64,000 nt of DNA from contig AP031352.1 in assembly GCA_037833965.1 (NCBI GenBank), positions 19,448,501 through 19,512,500 on the forward strand. Direction: 5' to 3'. The notes below the pieces were generated by a model that searched no databases, was not told the origin of the DNA, and saw only the letters and a list, made by a program, of their open reading frames with translations. Position numbers and translations under genes: made by a program. Of this stretch, positions 11,679-24,973 are shown piece after piece. This stretch comes from Marchantia polymorpha subsp. ruderalis. Its lineage: Eukaryota > Streptophyta > Marchantiopsida > Marchantiales > Marchantiaceae. Within the stretch, counting starts at the first letter, position 1. Each line of letters starts with the position of its first letter.

Positions 11679-13750
11679 AGGAGATGAGAGGCTCTTCCGC
11701 TGAGCTGATCCCCTTCCCACCTTTTATCATGAGCTCTTACTCCACCGGATCCAGAAACTCAATTGAACGCTACGTACACATGTGTCACTCTCTCCTTCTC
11801 CCTCTCTCTCCCTCTCTCGCTCACTCTGCCTCTGCAACAAGTTCCACCCGCTTCCTCTTCGGGGCCTGTTATTGACGACGGCGATGGTCGTGCGGCTCAG
11901 CTGAGAGTAGCACCAAGCTGTCAGTCAGCTGGCCTGCCTTCGACTCCCGGACGCAGAACACGAAAACCAACGGGAGTTGCAATGCCAACGACTGACACAC
12001 GCCCTCGATTCGCGATTTCGACCTTCACATCCTCGAGCGCCTATCGCTTCGCAATGCACACGGACCTCGACGAGGAGGAGGACCAGTTGCTACTTTATGC
12101 TCTACCAACCACGTTTATCGAGTGCAGAAAGCGAGGCCAATGACGGAAGACTGCGAGCTTCGTAGAGCAAACTCGAAGGACGAGGGTACGCGCGCGCGCT
12201 CCGCGGAAAAAGTCCTAGGCCGAGGACAGAGAGCTTGCAATCTCTTTCTGAGACAAGCGCAGGCACTCGAGTTTCGCTTTCGCTCTGAGCTCCTCGCTGC
12301 GCGACTCAAAATGAATGTCCCCCAGAGCCTCCGCTCGTTCTGATGAGTCGATCCGATGGACTGCCAGAGGGCTTACGGCTTGTAAAGGCGAAAGACAGCA
12401 GGCATGGTCTAATGAGTACTCTTCCCCTTTGATCTTCTTATCTCCCCTCCCCTCTCCCACTTCACGCCCCGCGGCCAAAGTTACTCGCCTCCCATCTTTA
12501 CCGCCCCACACCCTCGATTTGCCTTCCTCCTCTTCCTCCGCTCCCCCTCCCGAGTCCCGTCAGCCCCATCTCATCCTCCCCCGCACTTTACCCACGGTCC
12601 TCTCTCTCCCTCTCTCTCTTGCCCTCCTCACTTCATGCTCGTCGTCGCCAGCGTCGTCGTTGGTGCGTGCGTTTCGTCTGTCTTGTCGTGTCTCTCCTCG
12701 GCCTCGCGCTGTGCAGCTGCTGCTGCTGCTACGTACGAGTCGCGGCTCGACTCGCGTCTAGATCTGCCCAGCGGCTCGAAATTGCTCGCCCCTTGCAGTC
12801 GAGAATGCGCACCGGGACAGCAGCAGGCGGGTGCATCTGCCTGCTTTTACATCCTTGCGCTTGCTTCTTCCGGCGATGCGGGATGTCTATTCCTCCGGGG
12901 GGGGGGGGGGGGGGGCGGGCGGGCGGGCGGGCCTGTGCCTGCCTGCCTGCCTGCCTAGTCTATTCCCCGGGCGAGCAGCCGCAGCAAGCAGCAACCACCA
13001 CCACCACCACCTCCTCCTCCTCCTCTTCCTCCACAACAGTCGATCAGTCCAGTCCTGCCTGGCACGGAAGTCCTCTCCTTTGCGCAACATCGCCTCCCGC
13101 TGCACAGCGCCATGAACTAGCTAACCTCCTGCCACGTGGCTGACCCCCCCGCCCTGACTCGCCCCCCTGTCGCGTCCGAACGCCCACCCGCGCCCTGGCC
13201 CCATGATTCCCATCACATCCGATTACGCTCTAATCCGCTCTTAATCCCCCTCCCCCGCCCCTCTCCCCATTCCGTGACGTGCTTGGCATCTTCTGACGTG
13301 CTCGGCATCTCCTGCTCACTGCCCGATCGCAGTGTTGACGTCTCACGATTAGGTGCCAGGAAGGATTATTGTCACTTTCACCCTCGTAATTACGCCTTGC
13401 CCTCTCTCGCCCCCTCGCCCCGGTGCGCTTCATTATGGTTAACGAGCCTAGTGAGCCTGGGCCCCGTCATTGCCGGCAACTCGTGGACTCCTCCTCGCTT
13501 TCTTGCCCTCCTCCGTAACGTACCGTCGCGTATACAGGAAGGTGCGTACGAGCCGAGTCTACGTTTCCTCGCTGAGCCAGCCTGCCCGCTGCGAGACCTG
13601 CCCGGCCGCCGCCGTCGCCGTTCGCCCGACCATTTGACCATCGGCTCCCCATCTTTGACTTTTGTACAGTGCCCTATTTCTTAACAAGTGGGTTCTGAGG
13701 CTAATCCGGGATTACGGATGGGGCCTCGCCCGGCCCTCTGCTAGGGAGTG
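11679..13750. promoter_or_regulatory. CT-rich and GC-rich block upstream of remorin
   Basis: This block lies immediately 5' of the minus-strand remorin start. It contains (CTCTCTCC)-like pyrimidine runs at about 11.79-11.83 and 12.42-12.62 kb, a poly-G tract and triplet-like CAC/CTC runs near 13.0 kb. Such sequence is common in plant 5' leaders and promoters. I could not identify a TATA box or transcription start. Plus-strand ORFs here, for example 12619-13143, are low-complexity translations of these tracts. A minus-strand open stretch ending at 12215 has a charged, protein-like composition and could be an upstream exon, but I found no splice pair for it. Confidence 0.4.
12897..12956. repeat. 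G19 homopolymer, (CGGG)n and (CTGC)n tract
   Basis: Nineteen consecutive G residues (12897-12915) are followed by CGGG units and then GCCT/CTGC units. The plus strand has more than enough G runs to form a G-quadruplex. The length of the homopolymer is also the kind of place where assemblies are unreliable. Confidence 0.95.
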
Positions 13751-16380
13751 ATACGGTTGTGTACGACCCGTAGAAGATGGAATTTTCCTGCTCTGCCCGA
13801 TTGCTGCGGGTTCGAAAATTTCGGGGCCTGCCCTATGGGACAGGAGCAGTCCCGGTCGGCCACAGAATCGCAGGGCTGAGCGGGCAGGTGGTCCCGCCTG
13901 ACCGCACTGCCCCGTTGATGATGATGACCTGCCTATGCCTTGCCCATATTTTCCTGTATGTCACCATCATTCTGTAATTTGGAATATTCAAACTTCTGAA
14001 CGCTTGCAGCATTTCAAGGCTGGACTCCACATCCGCGTCCGCGGCCCCTGCTCTGTCCGAGGCGCCTACCAGGTCGCCGTCGTACGTGGTGGGCGTGTCG
14101 ACTGCGCCTACTGCGATTCGATGGCACCCCTTCGGCCCCATTCATTTGCATGCAGCCTGCCAGACATGTCGAGATGAAGCGCACCGCCAACGCCCGGGCT
14201 TCGAAATTTCTCGGGCTTCGGCAACCATTTCATAATTCATTCCGCGGTCATTTCCCAATATTCATTTCCCGTGCGCCGACTGCGGTAGTGGCTGCGAGGC
14301 CTTACGTTGTGCAACGCGCTGGGAGTAGCCTGGCTCGGTGCGCTTATCGAGCCTTTGCATTAATCTGAAACCTCCGAGAGACTGCCATCCCCTTGGAACC
14401 GGCACTCGCCGAGAGCTGAGAAGCCCCGAATCATCTGCAACGTCTAGAAGTGGAATTGCAGATTGCACGCCACGTCGAGACTACAAACAAAAATAGTTTT
14501 TCTGCCGAAGGGCACATACTTGCAATCCGAAAGTCGTCAGCAGGGACCCGCTTCGGGAGTAAGGGGTGAGCTTCACTTTGCCAAAATCTGCAACATTGCA
14601 ACAGCGTGTCTCTTCTCCGGGAGTGGCACCGAACACAGGCTCGCTGTCCTGGACAGTAAATACATATCCGGGCTGTGGTTAGAGGCAGTCGACCGCATTC
14701 TCTTGTGGAGTTTAACAGAAGTCAACCGAATCTTTTTGACATGGAGGTCCTCGATTTCTCGACAAAGTACTCGTTCGTAATTTCGCTTTACAAAGAGATT
14801 CGTAGTTGCACATTCATCGAAAACCTCAATTGTGTATTCATATCTTTGACTGATATTATTCGAAGTCAAAGAGTATACATGACATGTATTGGCTCTCGAA
14901 AACCGGCCAGTTTCTTTTAGAATATGTCAGAGAGCTTTTACATGTAGATTCTTGAATTTGTACAGTTGTATTCTGGTTCGGAAAACATTTTACACATGAC
15001 TCGCAGGTGATTATTATCTTGCTCGAGGGACAAAACGCGAATGAGTACAAGCGGCGAGTACTGTTATCGGGGAAAAACCTGTTAAGGCTTACAACAAACG
15101 ATGATCATTAGCGCAAACGCTGGCTCATGATTAAGGCCAAGAGCTATCTTTATCACTTTTCGCACAAAGTGGGGACATAAATAGTTCTCTCAATGCCATG
15201 TGAAGAGGACTGTTCACCTGATAGATTAGATTAGACAGACAGCGAGAGATATGGAGAGAGAGGTAGATGGAGAGAGAAAGAGAGAGAGAAAGCGATTGAT
15301 GATCATGAAGGTGGAGCAGGTGATGGGAATGGAGGGGGAGGGGAGGGCCTTTCAAAATCGCATGGCACTTGCCTTCATGTTACGCCCAACGAGACAACCA
15401 CGATGGCAACCATGGCGGAGAAGCTTCTTTCTGACCCGCTGCTGCTGCCGATGAGTTGCCGATCACGAACTCGGGAGCCGGGACTGCGCCTTGGACTTGA
15501 CTTCAAGGCACAGAACCAGTCACAGGGAGCCAGAGGTCAGATGCATATCTCCCGACTTCAAAGCGACAGAACGCACTTCCGGTCCGGTGCCGTAAATGCC
15601 CCTGACTGCACCGCCGACTCTCCGCCAGCAGGAGGCGAAGGCGAGCGCACCCGTGACCTGACACGCACCAGTCGTCTCCATCCAGAAGCAGGCCTCTTTC
15701 GCGGGCCCTTTTGTTTCGATCAAACCCCGGAAAGCTGAGACTGCGACTGTGGCGCCGTGGCCCCTATGTTCGAAGAGCCGCTGCTGCAAGCGTACACAGC
15801 AGATAATTTGAACCGGCCGTTCCGAAAGGCGCCGGAACCGCGGCAACGGCAACGTCCTCTTCCTGACTCGTCGCTCCCGTGGAAACTTGCAGTTCGGCTC
15901 GTGCGCTGTCTTGCTTTCCTCCGACCGTAGAATTCCGGTCCGGAGTGCCCTCGCATCTTCGCTGGCCATACGACGGTATTTACGGGCTCCGCCTGATACT
16001 CCTCCGCCGTTCATCGCATGCCCGTTCGATTGTCCGAGCTGGACCTCCGGACACTCCGACGAGAGCAAAGTTCTCGAGCGCAGAGTTATCTGCATCCCTG
16101 CCGACGAATGGCCATACCTCACTCTTTTTCTTTAAGGCTGTGGCCTTGAACGACGCTTTGAGCACTTCGCATGGACGTATCCTCACAGCCACGGCAAATG
16201 ATAGTCGGTGTCTTCCTCACGAAGAGAAGAAAGAGTTCGAGCAAAGACGGGTTTACGTACGAGAAATGGGAAGATTTTTTTATTCCTCGAATGAAAAGCC
16301 TCTTCACCTTGGGGAACATTTCCCTCACGCGATCGGTGACCTACAACAGTTCATTTTGAAAGTCTTATCGTTCCAGGAAA
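13751..16380. other. Region without a recognised gene
   Basis: Mixed-composition DNA with open frames on both strands, the longest on the minus strand at 15520-16122 (200 codons). Its translation shows no domain, and overlapping plus-strand frames of similar size weaken it further. A GA-rich run lies at about 15238-15300. I see no clear splice-supported gene. Confidence 0.45.
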
Positions 16381-17900
16381 AATAACATATTTATTAATCA
16401 CTCATTAATACGTGTGCGTCCAAGTTTTGACCGGTTCCATCCACACGCAGGTCATTGCATCATCGAAGTAGTCTATTTATGGTGGATGATGTGATTCTTG
16501 AATAAGATAATCATTTAAACAAATTTCAAAAGCAAGGAAAACTCACTTCTTACTAAAAGGAGATGAATTCTCGTTGAACTGCTCAGAAAAAATTGATCAT
16601 TATCATCATAAATTGGCTTCTAGCACAATATCATGCTTACGAATTGGCTTCCCGAAATTATGTTACAATATCAATAAACTTCTAGAAACTGAGACTTCTA
16701 TTCTCTAGTCACTTCAGGTCTATAATTTCTCAAAAGAATGAGAGAATCTAACCCTTTCTATTGTATGTATGAAAAAATAATATTGATCTAGGAATTTTTC
16801 TAAAACATCACAATTGAAATTGTTGTGGTTTGTAGAAACTGAACTGAACCGGATTCCTCTACTTTTCAAATGAACTGAGTAAGGATAATTTAGTTCGTAA
16901 AAATGTGATGATATATACATTTATTTTATTTTATATATAAAGACTGGATCTACAAAAGTTTGAAGATTCTGACCAGAAGGAAATTTGAACTGAGATGATT
17001 GAATCCCGCTGTTGAATATAATGATGGATCATGTATTTTAAAATTAAAGAAGTCACACAGCATAAAACCTTCTACTTTTTTTTATTATATTTAAAGCGTC
17101 GTGTTAATGATGCATTGTAGAATGAATTCTTCTAATTTTAAATTCTATGTAATTGTTGCAGCATTATATGACATCTCAACTCATCATTAGATAGGATGAC
17201 TTGCATAGGCTAGATGTAAGGTATTGGTATGAGATATTAGAAAAAGCTACATTCAAGAAATAGTATACGTAAATTGATGTATTATTTGACTTTACATACT
17301 AAGAAATTTTTCCTTTTTTGATAAAATTATGAGCTTATTTTAATGTATTCTTTTTACATAAACTGACATGAAGAGAACATTGAAAACTTAAAGATTCATT
17401 CACAGAATCAGGATCAAAAGAATCCATCAATTTTGAAATACTGTGACAGTTGATTTGAAAAATACTACATCTTGGTTTATGTGGGTTTCAATTCGTATTC
17501 CACTCGACATAATTCGAGTCATATACACATATGTGTGAATTGATGTTATGTCTAAATTAAATTATATTTAAGGATTTATTTTATTTCAGAAAAAGTTCAA
17601 TTTTCCACTGACAAAACGATTTTTTAAATTTTGGAAAATTATAGAATAAAATATAGAAGGAAAAATAAATAACACAATGAAGGGTAAAACAACACCACAC
17701 TTGTTAGAGTGGATTGATTAAAAACTAATTATCTTACTTGCAAATAGTTTAAATTGAACGATACAAACTCATTTTCATAGAAGAGGCGGGTGTTGCAAGA
17801 GTATTTTTTCCTTCTTCTTCTACTTTAATTTGTAGCTTTATTATTTAGAAGTGTTTATTCTTTATACGATGCACTCAGACTTGTCAATATTGCTATTATA
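16381..17900. other. AT-rich intergenic spacer
   Basis: Strongly AT-rich sequence with stops in all frames and almost no ORFs. I see no repeat unit, LTR end or RNA gene in it. Confidence 0.7.
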
Positions 17901-18004
17901 TCATTTATGTGACGTTCGGTGTTTTCCTTCAATTTTTACGGTGTATATAGACACACGTATATGAGAGGAAACACAGCAACACAATTTCAAGACCGAATGG
18001 ACTT

Positions 18005-18613
18005 TCATCGAGTTGGAGGAATAGTAAGGCCAAAGCTCATAATGACAAGGCCTCGAGCAGCGCCGGTCTTTTTCAAACGACAACGTATCTTGGCTAGCAC
18101 CAGCCACACCAGACAACATCCGGTCTGGTCAATGTGGACGTCGCCAAATGGAGAAGCGAGGGCTCTCTTGATGTTGGGACTTATCATTGCTACGGGGGTA
18201 GTACCAGCAGCACATGGACACGCTGCATCTCGGAGCGAGGGCTGCTTCTTTCGAGTCACTTCAAGGTTGCGCTTGTACCGACGAGAATCGAATCCATTGT
18301 TTGGGTTCGACACGTCTGTGAAAAATTCCAAAGCACGATCCATGAATCTCGCCAGTCCCAATCGATTCCTTTCAACTTCAAGGCGGATTGTGTTCCTCTC
18401 GCGTGGAAAGACGGACGGAACTCTGTGAAATTGAATGAACCATCTTGGGATGAAAAGGTGATGTATGCCATCCACGTACTTGTTCTCGAGAACGGAGTCT
18501 GTCTCTTGAATTTCTAGTAGAATGATTACATCGTCTCGTGCTTTCACGTGCTTTACGCAAGTGATCATGAGGGTGGTATAGTCGGCGACCCGGCATAGGA
18601 AACGAGTGCGCAA
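18005..18613 (-). CDS. Unrecognised 202-codon open frame
   Basis: This is the longest ATG-headed frame between 12 and 39 kb on the minus strand. The middle, about residues 30-110, has a varied, charged and hydrophobic composition (for example DDVIILLEIQETDSVLENK) that looks more protein-like than the usual GC-rich shadow. The C-terminal part is Arg/Ala-rich and less convincing. I recognise no family. A 127-codon plus-strand frame overlaps it. It could be an exon of a gene, a decayed coding sequence, or chance. Confidence 0.2.
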   Translation of the reverse strand: MRTRFLCRVADYTTLMITCVKHVKARDDVIILLEIQETDSVLENKYVDGIHHLFIPRWFIQFHRVPSVFPRERNTIRLEVERNRLGLARFMDRALEFFTDVSNPNNGFDSRRYKRNLEVTRKKQPSLRDAACPCAAGTTPVAMISPNIKRALASPFGDVHIDQTGCCLVWLVLAKIRCRLKKTGAARGLVIMSFGLTIPPTR

Positions 18614-18619
18614 AGAAAC

Positions 18620-21600
18620 AGAGACAGATGAGTCACAAGAACCTTATGTAGAGAGTTCAGTTCCTAATGAGTGATGTCGCCGAGAGAGCGAGCGGACGCT
18701 TGCCCATGTCAAAATCATCTCCGACACAATGCATGCGAATTATTAGTATGTTCGTGATGATGTTGTTTCTAGGTTATGCACTTGGGCATGACATAGTGTA
18801 ATAAACTGGGGTTGGGTCGGTGTTTTCAAGCATTCGTTGAACGGTCTCCAGGCCTATCGTCAGTCCAGCACACCTCACGCGCGACTCCTGTCCGTCGATT
18901 CGACATCGCCGGGGACCTTCCGTTCCGCATAGATTATTATACCGTGCGTGTATGGCGTTCTGGTGGCAAGAACTAATAATATGTATAAAAATGAAATAAA
19001 ACAAAAGACCGTTCTCGTCGCTTTCCTCAAGCTCTTTACCAATTCCGAAGGCCAAATGTTTCAAGCTACGAAGACATTGCTTTCTCAACATTGTGGTTGT
19101 GGGAAGAGTCAAGAATCAAGAAAGCATCCCACCCATGGCGCAACAAATAACGGGAGAGCGCAAATGATTTGGAAGCCACACCTTTTCAGGTCAATTAGTG
19201 CTCTACCATTCTGAATGAATTTGAAACTTGTTGACTTTTGGTCTCCCTCGTGGTTGTGAGAGCGAACAACGGGCTTACGAATGATCTCAAAGGAAGAGTC
19301 GATTCGCTGAGCCAGCCAGCCAGCGAGCCCGCCAGCCGGAGATTCTACGTGGAGTGGTCAAACATTCCTACTTATTGCTTTTCCGAAAAGCACCGTTTGT
19401 TCATTTCGCCGCAGACCGTCCAGTGCGTCCACTGATCCCGCAACAAAGGACGGATAAACTTCAAGCGCGAGTGGGAAGGAAGGAGAGACGAAGAGTCAAA
19501 GAAAAGAGATCCGCCTTGCGTCCCAACTTCAAATTTGGCATGTTGGCGAGCAAACAACAAACTCGATGGACGATATGATCGTGAAGGGCGGGGTTTAGGA
19601 TTTATTGTACTCATCGGGTGACGCTACTAGAGGGTGAGGATTAAAGTTTATCCGTTCCACCGAAAATATTAAAGGCAAAGGATTCTCATGTTTCCATTAA
19701 AACCCTCTTTATCCGTACGGCATATCGTTGGCCGGACTGACATCAAGCGGGAAACATAAGGAGCTTGACCAGAACCCGGCCATGTTCTCTCTTGAACGTA
19801 AACTTTGACTACCCTCGCCGCTCGTTCGCTTGCCTTTCTGTCAACTTTGCGGCGACTGCGCAAGCGTTCCCCGCTGTAGAGCTTCATCGTCTTCACCCGT
19901 CGAGATTTATTTTATGGTATGGGTTTCTTCGAGTTGTTATCCTTTAGGCCGCCTAGAGCATGAGCTCCAGTTCCTTTCTTCTCTTCTCTTCTCTTCGATA
20001 GTCGGTCCGCCATCGTGGCCTCCTCATGATCTCTTGGGCTGTTTGGACTTGTGGTTTGCTTTTTGTACGCATTGTTACGAATGCATGCGGGGCACTGCTT
20101 GTTGGCTTCCGAGTGGTGTTGATTGTTTGTACTGGTGATACGGTGGTGTTTCAAATGAGTCAAACACAGTCTTTATGTGCACCTTTGATCTGATACCTCT
20201 CCGATGCGTCAATCTTATAAATTCCGTGACGTAGAAGTGGACCTCACGAAGAGTATTCCCACAATCTTGATGAGGAAACCGCGTTTAGCTCCTCTTGTTT
20301 CTCCCGTGACGCTCACAGCGTCATATCTATCGATGGGGTGTCCCCGTTCAAGAATGGAGACCATCACCTGAAGACTGTAGAACAAGAAGACAACTCGGCT
20401 CACAAGAATCCCCACCAAAAGCTCTAAACTCCATTACTTTTTGGGACGGCACAGCAAGCCCTCTCTTCTTAGAAAGAACGGTCGCTCCGCTTTCTCGATC
20501 CGGCTCGATCGATCGTCATGATCCACATCACACAGCGCCATCGATCAGTTGCGAGAACCACAGGAGACAAATGCTTCTTCGACAATTCACGTCCTCCAAC
20601 ATCATTGAAAGTGAGTGCAAAACTCATCGAACGTCTGAAGGCTTTAGGCAGAATAGGTCCAGATCCAAAAGCAAGGCTGTCACACATTCGACTCTGACGT
20701 CGACCACAGTTTGGCAGCTTCGCTCGAACGCCGAGCAACGGACTGCAGCGGCGTCGTCCATCACCTGAGGTAAAGATGGGGTTGCGGGGCTGCTCGAGGG
20801 CATACGAGGGAATACGTCCACTGGTTCATTCATCAGTGGACGTATCCGTATGAGAGGTGTTGGAGGTCGTGGGGGACGAGAAGCCATGTCTCGTAATCCA
20901 GAGGCAGGCTGAACTTTCCAAACTGGACCCAGATAAGGCGAGCACATCTTGGTCTTCACCATTTCCAACGCCAAGGGGGGACCGTGAGGAATGAACTAAA
21001 CATAGGCGACCATTGTTGGTGGGGCCTCGGGAGCTCCCTCCCCGAAGTAGTAAGGGATGACGTCCATTTGCTTCTCTAGAATGGCAACCCTCTTGCACAG
21101 AATGCACGAGCCACGTTTTGTTGATTGGCTGTATGCAAGCAAGGGACTGTCTGTCTCGTACTCTAATAGTAAGAGCCTGTGTCTGTAAAGGAGGTTTTGT
21201 TTGTTGTCTTGTTTTTCCTTGTTCAGGGAGAAAATATCGTTTGATGGAATGTCATAAAAGCTCCATTGTCTCAACCGGAGACCATACCGGGAGTTCTGTG
21301 GATTTTTCTCGAACGGACGCTGTATGAATTTAATACCAATGATCCGAAGACTCCGAACCATACACAAGACAGCAGGCACATACGAGGAAATATTCCATCA
21401 AGTAAAAAAATGCAAAAAATTACTATCTTTATAAGCCCTCGATGTATAAATCTCCGAGAAATAGCAAAGTTGTCTGCTCTTAGCGACGGATTATCTTCAT
21501 ATCTTTTCCCCGACTGCGAGAATTTTTAGCGTACGTTGACTTCAACGCCTGGTCCTCGTCGGCATGTCGACAAATCCTTGCAAAAAAATGAGGGAGAGCG

Positions 21601-23690
21601 CTTCGAATCCGAGCTGTCTAGAACGTAGTATGAAGTCATCGAGCGAATAATCGATCAACTGCAGAAACCTTTGCAGACTTGCAGTTCTCTTTCAGCCATG
21701 TTCAACGTATCAATGAGAAGATGACACAGCATGTAGCGGCAAGGGTGCTGGGATCTGCAACTTGTGTTTCCAGATGTCAAAAACACCAAATGAGGATCAC
21801 TGACGGCGAGGGAGGGCGTCATCGAGCCATATACCTCATTCTTCCATGAGCAATACGTATGTCGTCACTGGACAAAACTTGATTCCCTCGGAGTTAGTTG
21901 ACCGATCACAGAGTATGATAGATGGTATGTTCTGGTGGAATGTCCAGGAACGCACAAGGCTACACTTAAATAATTGCAAAGTGCCACGAAAAGTTTCTCC
22001 CACCTAGAATGCAAACGAAAGTGTTCAGCCCCACCGATCCTCCCATTGTACTGTCACATGATGGCAAGCACACCCATGTGACAAATTGCCGATCTCGTTC
22101 CGGACCATGACCAAAGATGCCGAGAGTCATGGGCCAGGTTTATTATATGCAGGGCACGGGTGACAAGATTCAGCTTCTGCATCTGTCTCCGACATCGGAG
22201 CTATAATTAGATGAAAAGGCGACCAACAGCGGTCGCGATTTGCAACATGACGGGCCGAGCGCCGGGACATGCGAGCGCTCTCCGCGACCTTCGATGTCTG
22301 GTCTTTACCACTTGTGTTCCTCCCATTCGGATTTTCAAAGCACGAGTTATATATAGAGCCAATTAGTTTCCCTCGGTTTCCTTGTGCTTTTCTCGGCATT
22401 TCTTCATCCTGCGGCTTTTCGAACGTCGTCCTAAAACGCCTAATTTTGATGTGCATTTGGAAGGTTCTTCGGCAGACAGCGTTTCCACGAGAGGGTGGGT
22501 ACCTGCTCCCGGAGAGAATCATCCATAGAACCCGCAAGATGCTGTCAAGACGAATTTGTCGAGGCATAAGACAAGGGAGGAGTGACAATTGGGATATTCA
22601 CGGCACGAGCTATTCCAGGAGGCCCCAGAGGCAAGGTCGCGGGCGTATGAGAGAGCGGCAAGAGAGCTCCAGCCTTGACCGTATTGTCTCGAGCTCCCCA
22701 AATGTTGGGGATTCTTTGACTCGTGACTCACTCGTCGGGTGCGCGCAGCTTTTGGGCACATGGTCCTGCCTTCCTCACACTTCTCTCTTACAGCAAGGAT
22801 ACAAGAACGACAACAAAACCTAAAATTATCTCCAAACACGGGCGAGGTCCGGATTATTCACCAATAAGAACTCGAGGCTGGCACAGTTATTGCGGAAAAG
22901 AGGGTCCGCGACGAGATGGAGAGGATGGCAGGACATGTGGAGTCACATGACCACACTGACCGCCTCCTGCCTTCTTGCCACCTAAGCTCCGATTGTGGTC
23001 GTCCGCTCGACGTAATCGTGATATAAGACGAATCTTATTTCGGTGTGTGGCTTGTCTGGAAGGAACACTTTCATGCACATCTTCTCAATGATAGAAATGT
23101 ACTTCTCTGCGGCAAACGAAATTACAGTGACCGATGCTTTGCTGATGCACGGGTCGAGTAACACAGCCAAGCATCCGAGTAACCGATGATTCTAGAGATG
23201 AGCGGAAATCCTGTGAAGCTCACAGCTTTGCTCCGGTGGTGAATTCTTCTGAACGCAGGGCGGGCAGGCCAGTACGCCTCATTGACTCCAACATTATGGT
23301 TTGCAAATTCCCTAGGATCGTACCACTCTGCTGCGGAATCTTCGCTTTTTCTGCGAAGTTTTCCCACTTTTATATCCAAGACTGTTCGCCGTTTCTAACA
23401 ATTCATTTGTCGAGGGATTAACTATTTGTTGTAAGACGCACTTTATTCGTTCACAAAAGAACTAGACGCGAGAAAAGAACCGCAACAGTTGCTGCGGAAT
23501 GTAGGATGCAAAGCCTTGTGCTACAGACTGCGGGTAAAGCGCAAACATCCTCACGACGGGCCGAGACAAGGATTCTTTAAGCTTCCCTGGCAAAGGCGAG
23601 ATAAGGCCAATGCCGGCGTAGTTGTGATGTGTGCTCACGCGCATGTCTATCTTGAATGGACGATGAGTCTTAAATGTCCAATATAACTCT
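18620..23690. other. Region without a recognised gene
   Basis: Open frames up to about 184 codons occur on both strands and none shows a domain. A CTCTT pentamer run lies at about 19976-19996. No LTR, terminal inverted repeat or tRNA was recognised. Confidence 0.45.
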
Positions 23691-24913
23691 AGAATCTAAA
23701 ATAATAACACGATCACACTTGATAAAAAAACGGATAAATCTATCAAATCCAAAACACGATTTGACAGTACGTAATTCAAAGAATGAACTCAAAACTCATC
23801 ATACTCCATTAAACCAATCACCGCTTGCCTGCATCTTGTCATAACAAGCCTGCCTAGTAGAGTAGTTTGGATAACCGGATCAAATGAAAGTTAAGATAGA
23901 ACATGCACCAATAATGAAATCAATAAACAAAGAGTAAAAAGGTGGAAACGTTATCGCAACACTAAGGTTACAGCGTTTCTCTCGTGCGTAAGATTGATTC
24001 TTGTAGAGTAGACACTCAATAAAAATCTTAAAGCTGATCTTATTTGCAATCGTATGAAGATCACTAAACTGGATAAAATGCTCAACTCACCAGAAATACT
24101 ATTGGGACAATCTACTCAATTTATCTTAATCCTAACATTCCACTAAAAATCGAGAAATACATCTCTAATATATGATTATGATTTATATATATATGATATA
24201 TTATTATGTCATGATTCTCAAATGCACATGATTTTTCCATGATGTTCGAAAGCTGTAAAGGTTGATAGAAATGAACTCTGCACATTGTAGGGACAACGGT
24301 GCTTTCGTTTAGCCTTTTGAGCACAAGATAGAGAAGAATTGTGATTAATTGCTACCTAAGGGCTAGACCGAGATGCGTTGATGAGCTCTCCTGCACATAA
24401 CCACAAATCTGTACCCTATGACATGTAAAGACATATATTCTCTTCCAAATCCCCACCGAGACTTTCTCATAATTCTCCCTCGTGCACTTTCGAAAAGATT
24501 GAAGAACTCGGGGCCGGAGCTCCCTACAAGAGATCTCGAGGAAATCTGCAACTTTGGGAATCAGATTCGTTTGTCTGCTTCGTGCAACCACAACGGAGAC
24601 AACTGCCTCTAGGGTGCTCGACCAGGCCTCTATAGGGCCATCGTTGTACTCGCTCTTAATGTCGATAGCGCACACGAACCTAGAAGTGTTGGCAAAGATC
24701 GGAAATCGTCCAGAGATCTATGGCGAAAATTCTCGGGAAGGGGACTTTGTTTCTCTCACGACTGACCCGGTCCCAGATGATGATGCGCTTCTCCTCACCG
24801 AGAATGAAGAAGCTCGATCGAGGCCAGCGAGTAAACTTCCTCTTCATCTTCGCCCTCTTCTTCTTCATCCTCGTAGAGTTTGCCACCTCGCGCGTGCGGA
24901 GGTGGCAAGCTCC
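23691..24913. other. AT-rich spacer, then mixed region, no recognised gene
   Basis: The sequence is AT-rich to about 24.3 kb. From 24.35 to 24.91 kb composition rises and open frames appear on both strands (minus 24352-24675, plus 24554-24943). They overlap antisense and show no known domain, so I do not call either as a gene. Confidence 0.4.
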
Positions 24914-24973
24914 GTATTTATTAGTGGTCTCTTCCGTAATTAGTGGTCGCAACACTAATTAAGGAATAAATAC
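24914..24973. repeat. Nested fold-back hairpin
   Basis: The outer arms are GTATTTATT and AATAAATAC. The inner arms are TAATTAGTG (24937-24945) and CACTAATTA (24953-24961), with a 7-base loop. TTCC and GGAA between the two arm sets can also pair. It may be the relic of a small fold-back transposon or simply a stable hairpin. Confidence 0.7.

Noticed and set aside
12619..13143. 174-codon plus-strand frame
   Set aside because: Runs of Gly, Ser, Thr and Cys come directly from simple repeats, including the G19 tract.
15520..16122. 200-codon minus-strand frame
   Set aside because: No recognisable motif. Three overlapping plus-strand frames of 82-168 codons make chance likely.
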